Below are positions 1 to 7,551 of a stretch of DNA of 64,000 nucleotides, in pieces (the first letter of the stretch is position 1; each line of letters begins with the position of its first letter). The DNA comes from Oricola cellulosilytica (GTDB lineage Bacteria > Pseudomonadota > Alphaproteobacteria > Rhizobiales > Rhizobiaceae): contig NZ_JAINFK010000005.1 of the NCBI RefSeq assembly GCF_019966575.1, positions 319,431 through 383,430 on the forward strand, read 5' to 3'. The position numbers and the translations under genes were made by a program. The notes beneath the pieces were generated by a model that saw only the letters and a program-made list of their open reading frames with translations, did no database searches and was not told the DNA's origin.

Positions 1-244
1 CGGTTGAGACATCGTCGTCTTTGGCGAGGACGGCGGCTAGCCGTTCACCGAGTTCGCGCGGCGCGATACCAGTCTGCTTGGACAACACGAGCGCAGCATT
101 GGTGGCAATATCGCCATGGGCTGGATCGCGGGGCGGTTCGATGCCAAGTTTGGAAAAATCGAGTTCACCGCCGTCCCGGGAACGTATCTCAAGCGCGTTG
201 ACGGCCTTGATGACCCGATGTCGGAACTCGGTGAAGATATTCAT
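1..244 (-). CDS. argS: Arginyl-tRNA synthetase, N-terminal part (cut by window edge)
   Basis: The reverse strand from the ATG at 242-244 runs open to the left edge and encodes about 81 residues beginning MNIFTEFRHRVIKAVNAL. It contains the HGDIATNAA block typical of the N-terminal additional domain of class I arginyl-tRNA synthetases, which charges tRNA-Arg. The catalytic domain, with its HIGH motif, lies outside the window. It follows dgt on the same strand after a 50-base gap; dgt-argS adjacency is, from memory, usual in rhizobia and supports the call. Only the start can be judged here. Confidence 0.85.
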   Translation of the reverse strand, partial: MNIFTEFRHRVIKAVNALEIRSRDGGELDFSKLGIEPPRDPAHGDIATNAALVLSKQTGIAPRELGERLAAVLAKDDDVST

Positions 245-294
245 TGTGACTTTCCTGGATGGACGACAAACCGCTGCGGGTTCGGAGGCGGTGG

Positions 295-1497
295 CTACCG
301 CAATTCCGGGGTGCGGTCAAACAAGCGCCGGTGCTCCGAGAGCGCGAATGTGTCCGTCATGCCCGCCAGATAGTCGGCTACATGGCGTTCAATCGACTCC
401 ACACGATGGCGCCGCAACTCTTCGCTCCAGACACCGCCCATTCGCTTGGGGTCTGCGCGAAAGACCTGGAACAAATCGCGCACTACCTGCTCCGCATCCG
501 CACGCAGCCGCATAACCGAAGGATGACGGTACATGTTGGCGAACATGAACGCCTTCAACTCCCTTTCCAGCGCAGCCATATCAGGGGAAAAACTTCCAAG
601 GGTCTCCCCAGCCGCATAGATGTCGATCACCGATTCTGGTCGAACGCGGTCAATGTTCTTCTGCGTTTGCCTGATCACGTCTTCCACCATCCGGGTCATC
701 AGCCTGCGCGTCGTTTCGTGACCGCGTCGCGCGTCGTCCAGTTCCGGATAACGCCCGTCCACCTCATCGAGAATGTCGCGCGTGAGACGGACGTCGCGAA
801 GCATTTCAAAGCTCAGCAAGCCGGCCCGCAGGCCGTCATCGATGTCGTGTGTATTGTAGGCAATATCATCGGAAATCGCAGCAAGCTGTGCCTCCAGGCC
901 CGCGCGGCAAGCAATCTCCAGATCCTGCACTTCACAATAGCGCAAGACAGTATCTGGTACCGGTTCAGCAGGCGGTCCGTTGTGCTTGACCAGTCCCTCC
1001 AGCGTTTCCCATGTCAGATTGAGACCGTCGAAATCGGCGTAGCGGCGCTCTAGTTGTGTAACGACCCGCAGCGCCTGGGCATTGTGATCGAAGCCTCCAT
1101 GCTCAGCCATGCAGGCGTCGAGCACATCCTCACCTGTGTGACCGAACGGCGTGTGACCGAAATCGTGGACCAGTGCAACCGCTTCCGCGAGGTCCTCGTC
1201 AAGCCGGAACGCGCGGGCAAGCGCGCGGGCAATCTGCGCAACTTCAATCGTGTGGGTGAGCCGGGTGCGGTAGTGATCCCCCTCGTGGCTGAAGAACACC
1301 TGTGTCTTGTGCTTCAGGCGTCGAAAGGCGGTTGAATGGACGATCCGGTCGCGGTCGCGCTGGAAATCAGTCCGCGTTCGGCTTGCAGGCTCGTCGACCA
1401 CACGCCCCCTGCTTCGCGTTGGGAAGCTTGCAAAAATCGCACGCTGTCCGCCACCAAAACCGATATCCTCGAATCCCTCAATCGCCTCCGGGGTCAT
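295..1497 (-). CDS. dgt: dGTP triphosphohydrolase-like HD-domain protein
   Basis: A 400-residue protein of the deoxyguanosinetriphosphate triphosphohydrolase-like family, which hydrolyses dNTPs to deoxynucleoside and triphosphate. The HD metal-site signature is visible: RLTHT at residues 79-83 and [10 protein letters not shown] at 111-120, plus the upstream [11 protein letters not shown] block at about 58-69. Length fits the roughly 400-residue type 2 subfamily common in alphaproteobacteria rather than the roughly 500-residue E. coli Dgt. It lies upstream of argS on the same strand and diverges from erpA, so the 112 bases between them must hold both promoters. Substrate preference cannot be read from sequence. 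Confidence 0.9.
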   Translation of the reverse strand: MTPEAIEGFEDIGFGGGQRAIFASFPTRSRGRVVDEPASRTRTDFQRDRDRIVHSTAFRRLKHKTQVFFSHEGDHYRTRLTHTIEVAQIARALARAFRLDEDLAEAVALVHDFGHTPFGHTGEDVLDACMAEHGGFDHNAQALRVVTQLERRYADFDGLNLTWETLEGLVKHNGPPAEPVPDTVLRYCEVQDLEIACRAGLEAQLAAISDDIAYNTHDIDDGLRAGLLSFEMLRDVRLTRDILDEVDGRYPELDDARRGHETTRRLMTRMVEDVIRQTQKNIDRVRPESVIDIYAAGETLGSFSPDMAALERELKAFMFANMYRHPSVMRLRADAEQVVRDLFQVFRADPKRMGGVWSEELRRHRVESIERHVADYLAGMTDTFALSEHRRLFDRTPELR

Positions 1498-1609
1498 GAC
1501 CGCTCCATATTGTTCTCGTTCCTCGACGATGTTGACGACGGGACCACCACTTCATACCTATTGCGCAGTAGTCTTCCATACCCTTGGAGACAAACAGATC
1601 GGAAACCCC

Positions 1610-1963
1610 ATGACCGCCCACGCAACCGATATCGCCCCAAGGAACGTGACCGTCACCGACGCGTGCGCAGCGCGGGTGGCGAAGATCGTTGAAGGCGAGA
1701 GCGAGAACACCGTGCTTAGAATTTCCGTCGAAGGTGGTGGCTGTTCTGGTTTTTCCTACAAGTTCGATCTCGTTCCCGCTGCGGAAGACGATGATGTCGT
1801 ACTTGAAAAAAACGGCGCAACCCTAGTCATTGACCCTATTTCGATGGTTTATCTCGCCGGATCCGAAATCGACTTTGTCGACGATCTTATCGGTCAGTCG
1901 TTCCAGATCAGAAACCCCAACGCCGTCGCGAGTTGCGGCTGCGGAACCAGTTTTTCAGTCTGA
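1610..1963 (+). CDS. erpA: Iron-sulfur cluster insertion protein ErpA (A-type carrier)
   Basis: A 117-residue A-type Fe-S carrier of the HesB/IscA/ErpA family, which passes [4Fe-4S] clusters to apo-enzymes. The three conserved cysteines are present: Cys45 in EGGGCSGFSY, and Cys109 and Cys111 in the C-terminal SCGCGTSF. The frame is open further upstream, but only the ATG at 1610 gives a family-length protein without a long basic extension that overlaps dgt antisense. It is transcribed away from dgt. ErpA is favoured over IscA because no isc or suf genes flank it; that distinction is inference. Confidence 0.88.
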   Translation: MTAHATDIAPRNVTVTDACAARVAKIVEGESENTVLRISVEGGGCSGFSYKFDLVPAAEDDDVVLEKNGATLVIDPISMVYLAGSEIDFVDDLIGQSFQIRNPNAVASCGCGTSFSV

Positions 1964-2124
1964 AAACTGAGGGTCGGGCAGCGCACCCCGCGCAAATTGG
2001 AAGCGATAGACTCGCTGGCCAGCTGAGCCCGGATTTGCTGGCGTCAAATTCCCGGCGTTGAAAACGTTTGCCGAACATGAAAGCTTCGCAAGCTGCACCC
2101 GCGAGCAAAGGAATCTGTCGGCAC

Positions 2125-2907
2125 ATGAAGATTGCGACTTGGAACATTAACGGCGTCAAAGCGCGCCTCGACACAGTGTTGAGCTGGCTTGAACAGAGCC
2201 AACCTGACATTACCTGCTTTCAGGAAATCAAGTCGGTCGACGAGAACTTCCCGCGAGAAGCATTCGAAGCGGCAGGATACCATTTGGAGACACACGGCCA
2301 GAAGGGATTCAACGGGGTAGCAATTCTCTCGAAGTTTCCGTTTGACGAAGTCAATTGCGGCCTTCCCGGCGACGACGACGATGAGCAGTCGCGTTTCATC
2401 GAGGGCGTATTTTCCACCGACCGTGGTGTACTGAGAATCGTTTCGCTCTACCTGCCGAATGGAAACCCTGTCGACAGCCCGAAGTTTCCGTACAAACTGT
2501 CCTGGTTGGAGCGCCTCCACGCGTGGGCGGAGGCGCGGCTGGAACTGGAAGAACCTCTGGTTCTCGCAGGCGACTACAATGTCATCCCCATGCCGAAGGA
2601 TTGTCACGATCCGGCAGTATGGGAAGGCGATGCCCTTTTTCGCCCAGAATCGCGCCGGGCTTTCCGGCGTCTCGCGAATCTCGGCTTCACGGACGCTGTC
2701 CGCGCGGTGACCGACGAACACGGAGTATATACGTTCTGGGACTATCAGGCAGGCGCGTGGCAAAAGAACAACGGTATTCGCATCGACCATCTGCTCCTCT
2801 CACCAGAGGCAGCGCGACATCTCGAGGGTGCCGAGATCGAAAAATACGTGCGCGCCTGGGAGAAGCCGTCCGATCACGTACCTGTCGTCATCGATATCGC
2901 GGCTTAG
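2125..2907 (+). CDS. xthA: Exodeoxyribonuclease III
   Basis: A 260-residue AP endonuclease and 3'-5' exonuclease of the EEP (endonuclease/exonuclease/phosphatase) fold, acting in base-excision repair. It starts MKIATWNINGVKARL with the N-terminal metal-site Asn, has the CFQEIK block with the catalytic Glu34, LVLAGDYNV in the middle, and ends with RIDHLLLS and SDHVPVV, the Asp and His of the active site. The ATG at 2125 is preferred over an in-frame ATG 57 bases upstream because family members begin at MKIATWN. It follows erpA in the same direction after 161 bases. Confidence 0.93.
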   Translation: MKIATWNINGVKARLDTVLSWLEQSQPDITCFQEIKSVDENFPREAFEAAGYHLETHGQKGFNGVAILSKFPFDEVNCGLPGDDDDEQSRFIEGVFSTDRGVLRIVSLYLPNGNPVDSPKFPYKLSWLERLHAWAEARLELEEPLVLAGDYNVIPMPKDCHDPAVWEGDALFRPESRRAFRRLANLGFTDAVRAVTDEHGVYTFWDYQAGAWQKNNGIRIDHLLLSPEAARHLEGAEIEKYVRAWEKPSDHVPVVIDIAA

Positions 2908-2973
2908 GGGGCGCGGGACCAGCTAGGCGCGATTTCGCGATCGTGATATTCTTGGGTCGAGGAGGACGACCTG

Positions 2974-3240
2974 ATGTCGAGAATCCGCTCGCTATTCGTG
3001 TCAGCCGCAATCGCACTTCTGTTGGCCGCGCCTCCAGGCATCGCTGGCGAAAATTGCACGTGTCGCGGCAACGGTGAGGACGTGGAGGAAGGCCGGGTTG
3101 TTTGCTTGCGCACCGCAAGCGGTGAAAAGCTTGCCCGCTGTGAGCGAGTGCTCAACAACACCTCCTGGAAAATTCTTCAGGAGGATTGTCCTGTTGCCGC
3201 CTCGCCCGCAAGTCGCGGAGCCCTCGGCATCTCCAGCTAG
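2974..3240 (+). CDS. Small secreted cysteine-rich protein, unknown function
   Basis: An 88-residue protein with a clear Sec signal peptide: MSRIR, then a hydrophobic stretch from about residue 8 to 18, with a likely cut near PGIAG/ENC around residue 25. The mature part of about 63 residues has five cysteines (CTC, VVCL, ARC and EDC) and no family I recognise. A strong ribosome-binding site (GAGGAGG) sits just before the ATG. It is 66 bases downstream of xthA and its stop is one base from the end of the convergent exoR gene, so the real gene boundaries are tight. Periplasmic location is inferred from the signal peptide. Confidence 0.7.
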   Translation: MSRIRSLFVSAAIALLLAAPPGIAGENCTCRGNGEDVEEGRVVCLRTASGEKLARCERVLNNTSWKILQEDCPVAASPASRGALGISS

Positions 3241-3241
3241 A

Positions 3242-4039
3242 TCAGTTTGCAGCCTGAACCACGGACCGGCGGTCGGCCTCCGAAGCAAGCGCGAACGCTT
3301 CTTCCTGCAAGGTCCGGATCCAGTGAAGGTCAGCGCCCTGAGCCTTGAAGAGCGCACTGGTGAGAATCGCCAAACCCTGCTTCGTTCGCCCGGAATCGAA
3401 CAGTGTCTTGCCCAGCATCGCTTCCGCTCCGACGTGGCCCTTCTGCGCCGCAAGCTTAAACCACCGAGCGGCCTGGAGGGCATCGGCTGCCCCACCTTCG
3501 CCCATAAGATACATCCGGCCGATCTCGAACTGCGCGTTGGGATCACCGAACTGGCTTGCAGACTGCAGGTAAAGTTGCCGGGCACGCAACGGGTCGGCGG
3601 TAATGGGTGAATTCGGAATCCCGCGCCTCAAATAACTTGCGAGGGAAAAGAGCGCACTGGAAACGAACGTCTCGTCACCCGTCCCGGGTACCGCGCCATC
3701 ATTCACGAGGCCTTCGTAAAGCTGATAGGCCTGATAATCGTCTTCCCGCACCCCATCGCCCGATGCATACATCGTTGCGAGCTTCCAGCGGGCTCCCGCA
3801 TGCCCCTGCTCCGCCGCATCCCGGTAAGCCTTCAATGCCTCGTCCTTGCGCCCGTTCTTGTAGGCGGAGAATCCGAACCGGAACCGGCTCCACGGACTGG
3901 AAGGCCCGGCGTCCGCAACCTCTTGCGCCAAGGCAGGCACAGGCGTCATCGCACCGACACCAATCCCAGCCACCGCAACGGCGGCCATTGGCGCGATAAC
4001 GGCGCTCAGCATTCTGTTTTTCGACCGGCCAATGGTCAT
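3242..4039 (-). CDS. exoR: Exopolysaccharide regulator ExoR (periplasmic Sel1-repeat protein)
   Basis: A 265-residue Sel1-like-repeat protein with a signal peptide ending near PALAQ/EVADAG at about residue 40. Repeats are visible at FGFSAYKNGRKDEALKAYRDAAEQGHAGARWKLATMY, QAYQLYEGLV, AQFEIGRMYLMGEGG and ARWFKLAAQKGHVGAEAMLGKTLF. Sequence style, length and context match rhizobial ExoR, which from established work binds the periplasmic part of the ExoS sensor kinase and holds down succinoglycan synthesis until it is proteolysed. ATG 4039 is chosen because an upstream in-frame ATG (4093) would overlap ilvD. It lies 16 bases downstream of ilvD on the same strand and is probably co-transcribed. No exoS/chvI genes are in the window. 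Confidence 0.82.
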   Translation of the reverse strand: MTIGRSKNRMLSAVIAPMAAVAVAGIGVGAMTPVPALAQEVADAGPSSPWSRFRFGFSAYKNGRKDEALKAYRDAAEQGHAGARWKLATMYASGDGVREDDYQAYQLYEGLVNDGAVPGTGDETFVSSALFSLASYLRRGIPNSPITADPLRARQLYLQSASQFGDPNAQFEIGRMYLMGEGGAADALQAARWFKLAAQKGHVGAEAMLGKTLFDSGRTKQGLAILTSALFKAQGADLHWIRTLQEEAFALASEADRRSVVQAAN

Positions 4040-4055
4040 CTTCTCACTCGATACT

Positions 4056-5780
4056 CTATATGTCGGCGTAACAATGTTTCTCGGCCGCACCACCCGGATG
4101 GGTCAGTGCGCCCTTTCTCGCGTCGCCAACAGTCTGGGCGTATTTCCAAAGCACGCCGGATGTGTAGTCCGTTTCGCGCGGCTTCCATTCCGTGCGGCGC
4201 GCAGCAAGCTCGTCGTCGGTCAGATCGACTTCGATCGCTCCCTTCACCGCGTCGATCGAGATGATATCGCCATCACGAAGGAGCCCGATCGGACCGCCGA
4301 CTGCGGCCTCGGGGCCCACATGACCGATACAGAAACCGCGTGTCGCACCGGAAAAACGGCCGTCGGTTATGAGCGCCACCTTGTCGCCCATGCCCTGCCC
4401 GTAGATGGCTGCGGTCGTCGCCAACATCTCACGCATTCCCGGTCCACCCTTGGGACCCTCGTAACGGATAACCAGCACCTCACCTTCCTTGTAGGAGCGA
4501 TTGCTGACCGCCTCGAAGCATTCCTCCTCGGAGTCGAAACAGCGGGCGGGTCCCGAAAATGTCTGACTCTTCATTCCCGCAACCTTCACGATCGCACCGT
4601 CGGGAGCGAGATTGCCCTTCAGTCCCACCACACCACCCGTTTTGGTGATCGGCTTGTCAGCCGGACGGACCACATCCTGCTCCGCATTCCAGGCAACGTG
4701 CTCCATGTTTTCGGCTAAAGTACGGCCCGTCGCTGTAATGCAGTCACCGTGAAGATAGCCGTGATCGAGAAGTGTCTTCATCAGCAAGGGAATGCCGCCG
4801 GCCTCGAACATGTCCTTGGCAACATATTTTCCGCCGGGCTTGAGATCAGCGATGTAGGGCGTCTTCTTGAAGATTTCCGCCACGTCGAAAAGATCGAACT
4901 CTATGCCGCATTCGTGGGCGATCGCCGGAAGGTGCAGGGCGGCGTTGGTCGACCCCCCCGAGGCCGCGACAACGGAAGCGGCGTTTTCGAGAGCCTTACG
5001 GGTTACGACGTCGCGCGGACGAATGTTCCGGGCAATCAGTTCCATCACCTTCTCGCCCGACGCGAAGGAAAACCGGTCGCGCATTTCGTAGGGTGCGGGC
5101 GCCCCGCAAGAATAGGGAAGCGCCAGACCTATAGCTTCCGCCACCGTCGCCATCGTATTGGCGGTAAATTGCGCCCCGCACGATCCGGCCGAGGGGCAGG
5201 CAACCTGCTCGATCTCCGCGAGATCCTCGTCGGACATGTCGCCAACCGAATGCTGTCCGACGGCCTCGAAAACGTCCTGCACCGTAATCTGGCGCCCGCG
5301 GAAGCTGCCCGGAAGGATCGACCCCCCGTAGATGAATACCGAGGGAACGTTGAGGCGCACCATTGCCATCATCATTCCCGGCAGGGATTTGTCGCACCCG
5401 GCAAGGCCCACCAGCGCATCGTAGCAGTGGCCTCGCATGGTTAGTTCCACGGAGTCGGCAATCACGTCGCGCGAGACAAGGGACGACTTCATTCCCTGAT
5501 GACCCATGGCGATCCCGTCGGTCACGGTGATCGTGCAGAACTCGCGCGGCGTTCCATTGGCGGCGGCGACGCCTTTCTTGACGACTTGCGCCTGACGCAT
5601 GAGCGAAATATTGCATGGCGCGGCCTCGTTCCAACAGGAGGCAACCCCGACAAGCGGCTGATTGATCTCCTCAGTCGAAAGACCCATCGCGTAAAGATAA
5701 GAGCGGTGCGGCGCTCGCGCGGGACCGACAGTCGTATGGCGGCTGGGCAAATTGGCTTTGGAAATAACTTTGGCGTCCAT
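4056..5780 (-). CDS. ilvD: Dihydroxy-acid dehydratase
   Basis: A 574-residue enzyme of the IlvD/Edd family that dehydrates 2,3-dihydroxy-isovalerate and 2,3-dihydroxy-3-methylvalerate in valine and isoleucine synthesis. Cluster-ligand cysteine regions are visible: [24 protein letters not shown] and [15 protein letters not shown], followed by the C-terminal [20 protein letters not shown] block. ATG 5780 gives the usual family start ([17 protein letters not shown]); the frame stays open 195 bases further upstream but that part is AT-richer and lacks family sequence. An AGGA ribosome site lies about 10 bases upstream. exoR follows closely. Confidence 0.95.
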   Translation of the reverse strand: MDAKVISKANLPSRHTTVGPARAPHRSYLYAMGLSTEEINQPLVGVASCWNEAAPCNISLMRQAQVVKKGVAAANGTPREFCTITVTDGIAMGHQGMKSSLVSRDVIADSVELTMRGHCYDALVGLAGCDKSLPGMMMAMVRLNVPSVFIYGGSILPGSFRGRQITVQDVFEAVGQHSVGDMSDEDLAEIEQVACPSAGSCGAQFTANTMATVAEAIGLALPYSCGAPAPYEMRDRFSFASGEKVMELIARNIRPRDVVTRKALENAASVVAASGGSTNAALHLPAIAHECGIEFDLFDVAEIFKKTPYIADLKPGGKYVAKDMFEAGGIPLLMKTLLDHGYLHGDCITATGRTLAENMEHVAWNAEQDVVRPADKPITKTGGVVGLKGNLAPDGAIVKVAGMKSQTFSGPARCFDSEEECFEAVSNRSYKEGEVLVIRYEGPKGGPGMREMLATTAAIYGQGMGDKVALITDGRFSGATRGFCIGHVGPEAAVGGPIGLLRDGDIISIDAVKGAIEVDLTDDELAARRTEWKPRETDYTSGVLWKYAQTVGDARKGALTHPGGAAEKHCYADI

Positions 5781-5989
5781 CAATTCAATCCTGGCCCGCA
5801 GGCGCGGTACTTTCGTTGGGTACGAGCGCACCTTCACGGGAAAAGTGCGGATGCGCCCGCTTTGTGGCGGCACGGGGGCATTATATGCCGGAAGCTTTCT
5901 AGGGTATTTCTTCGCCGAAATGTGTTGCCAATTCGTCACAAATTCCGCGATTTCACGAAACTTGTCGCAGCGCAACCGACGGATATGAC

Positions 5990-6020
5990 AAAAAAAACCC
6001 CGCCGGAATGCAGCGGGGCC
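5990..6020 (-). terminator. Rho-independent terminator for the FadL-like gene
   Basis: On the reverse strand, GC-rich arms pair perfectly (CCCCGC at 5998-6003 with GCGGGG at 6013-6018, nine-base loop) and are followed by eight Ts (As at 5990-5997 on the plus strand). It lies 25 bases past the stop of the gene at 6045-7253, in the right place and orientation to end that transcript. Confidence 0.85.
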
Positions 6021-6044
6021 TAAAGGGAAATTATGCCGATAGTC

Positions 6045-7253
6045 TTACCAATTGACCTTGAAGTTTGCCCCTACTGCGTATGACCAGTCTCCGTCGACCG
6101 AATAAGCAAACGTGTTCCCCGTTCCCGGTGTCAGCGGCGTGGGGTCGGCTGCAACAGAGCCGGCTGCCAAGTAGCTGATCGCCCCACCCAGCCTCAACTC
6201 CGTTCCTCGTTCGCCCTTCAGTGACACGCCGCTAGCCACTGTCCACGTATCGGTATGTACATCCTCGGTCGTTGAAACGCCTTTGTCCCAAGTCAAGCTG
6301 ACCGAACCGGCGACCATCTCGTTGAACTGCCGCGCGAGACCGCCACTGACGGTCCATCCATCTTGCCAGAAATACTCCAAGACTCGAGCTCCCCCAATGG
6401 GAGCTGGGCCAACGATCGTGTAGTTTAGCGTTTGGAGCACTGACCAATCAGTCCACTTCACCGAAGCAAAGGCAAGCGTTCCCGCAGCGATGCCAGTCTG
6501 GAACTTTGCCTCAATCGACTGCGGAAGGGTACCGTTACCGAAGGTAGGAAACACACCGGCTACCGTAGTAAATGACCCTTGCGAGGTGTTGGGTGTGTGG
6601 TCAACTGCCGACCGGTATATGACTTGCCCGCGCAAAGCGATTTCGGGAATTTCGTAAGCCGCACCAATGCGGTACCCGAGCCGATACTCATCATTGAACG
6701 CTAACGTCGCCCGAGATCCCGCAAGAGGTGTCAAAGGGGCAAATTCGACGGTCTGGGCGTATTTGAAATCCTGCGCAAAAACACCACCAATGAGCCAAAC
6801 TCGCCCCTTCCCAGCTTGGAAATTGGCACCGCAGGTCAACCCAAATTCATTCGACGTGAAACCTTCGCTGACCGTTCCGGTTCCGTCTGCGTATCCGGCC
6901 GTAATCGCCTGCGTGCCGTAGGTTGCGCCGGCTCCAAACGACTCTGTATACGTTCCGGCACAAGAGCCGCGCTCCGACAACTGCAATTTGAATGCAGCTG
7001 ACGGCACCACGTAGCTGTCGCTAAAATTGCCATCGGTACCGCTTACCGTTCCACCCAAGAGCGGGGATGTAATAGTATCATATCCCCGACGAGGCGAAAC
7101 GATCACAGCGCCCGCACGCATCGAAAAATTCCCCTCTTCGAACAAAATATCGGTATCTGCGGTGCCGCGGTTAAAGCCGCCGGCCTGCCCGGCGCTTGCC
7201 GTTGCTGTCGCGCAGGCAAGCGCTATCGCGATCTTCTTAAAAGTGTTTGGCAT
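6045..7253 (-). CDS. FadL/OmpP1-type outer-membrane transport protein
   Basis: A 402-residue outer-membrane beta-barrel of the FadL family, whose members let hydrophobic substrates such as fatty acids or aromatics cross the outer membrane. It has a signal peptide (MPNTFKKIAIALACATATASAGQAGG), then the family's GGF/ADTDILFEEGNF start, an N-terminal plug-like region and many alternating aromatic strands, ending in a C-terminal Trp (FKVNW) as is typical of barrel proteins. ATG 7253 is supported by GGAGGA six bases upstream. It stands alone between ilvD and valS with its own terminator. The transported substrate is unknown. Confidence 0.8.
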   Translation of the reverse strand: MPNTFKKIAIALACATATASAGQAGGFNRGTADTDILFEEGNFSMRAGAVIVSPRRGYDTITSPLLGGTVSGTDGNFSDSYVVPSAAFKLQLSERGSCAGTYTESFGAGATYGTQAITAGYADGTGTVSEGFTSNEFGLTCGANFQAGKGRVWLIGGVFAQDFKYAQTVEFAPLTPLAGSRATLAFNDEYRLGYRIGAAYEIPEIALRGQVIYRSAVDHTPNTSQGSFTTVAGVFPTFGNGTLPQSIEAKFQTGIAAGTLAFASVKWTDWSVLQTLNYTIVGPAPIGGARVLEYFWQDGWTVSGGLARQFNEMVAGSVSLTWDKGVSTTEDVHTDTWTVASGVSLKGERGTELRLGGAISYLAAGSVAADPTPLTPGTGNTFAYSVDGDWSYAVGANFKVNW

Positions 7254-7551
7254 TCCCGTCCTCCGCCAGTCGTCGGCACGTTCATGCGGGAAACGAGGCT
7301 CGGATTTCAAGCACATTTTGGACAGATCTTTGCCGCAATCGCGTCGCGCATGCGTTGAAGAGAAATCGTGGGGCGAAAATCGCAAATCTTACGTTAACGT
7401 CAAATAGGTTTACGTTACGAAAGGACCGCGAAAATCCGCCCGAAATAGCGTAATTTTTACCTCGCCGTGCTATAAATCGGACCCAAATTCGGAATGTTGC
7501 AAAACTGACACATTCCGCCAGTTTGTGAGCTAACGGCCCGGCCGACATCGA
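7254..7551. promoter_or_regulatory. 298-base non-coding upstream region of the FadL-like gene
   Basis: No credible gene lies here. The stretch 7370-7520 is clearly richer in A and T than its surroundings, as expected for the promoter of the reverse-strand FadL-like gene. I could not assign a specific -35/-10 pair or operator. The left part carries the untranslated leader with the GGAGGA ribosome site at the gene start; the right end abuts the valS stop codon. Confidence 0.4.
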
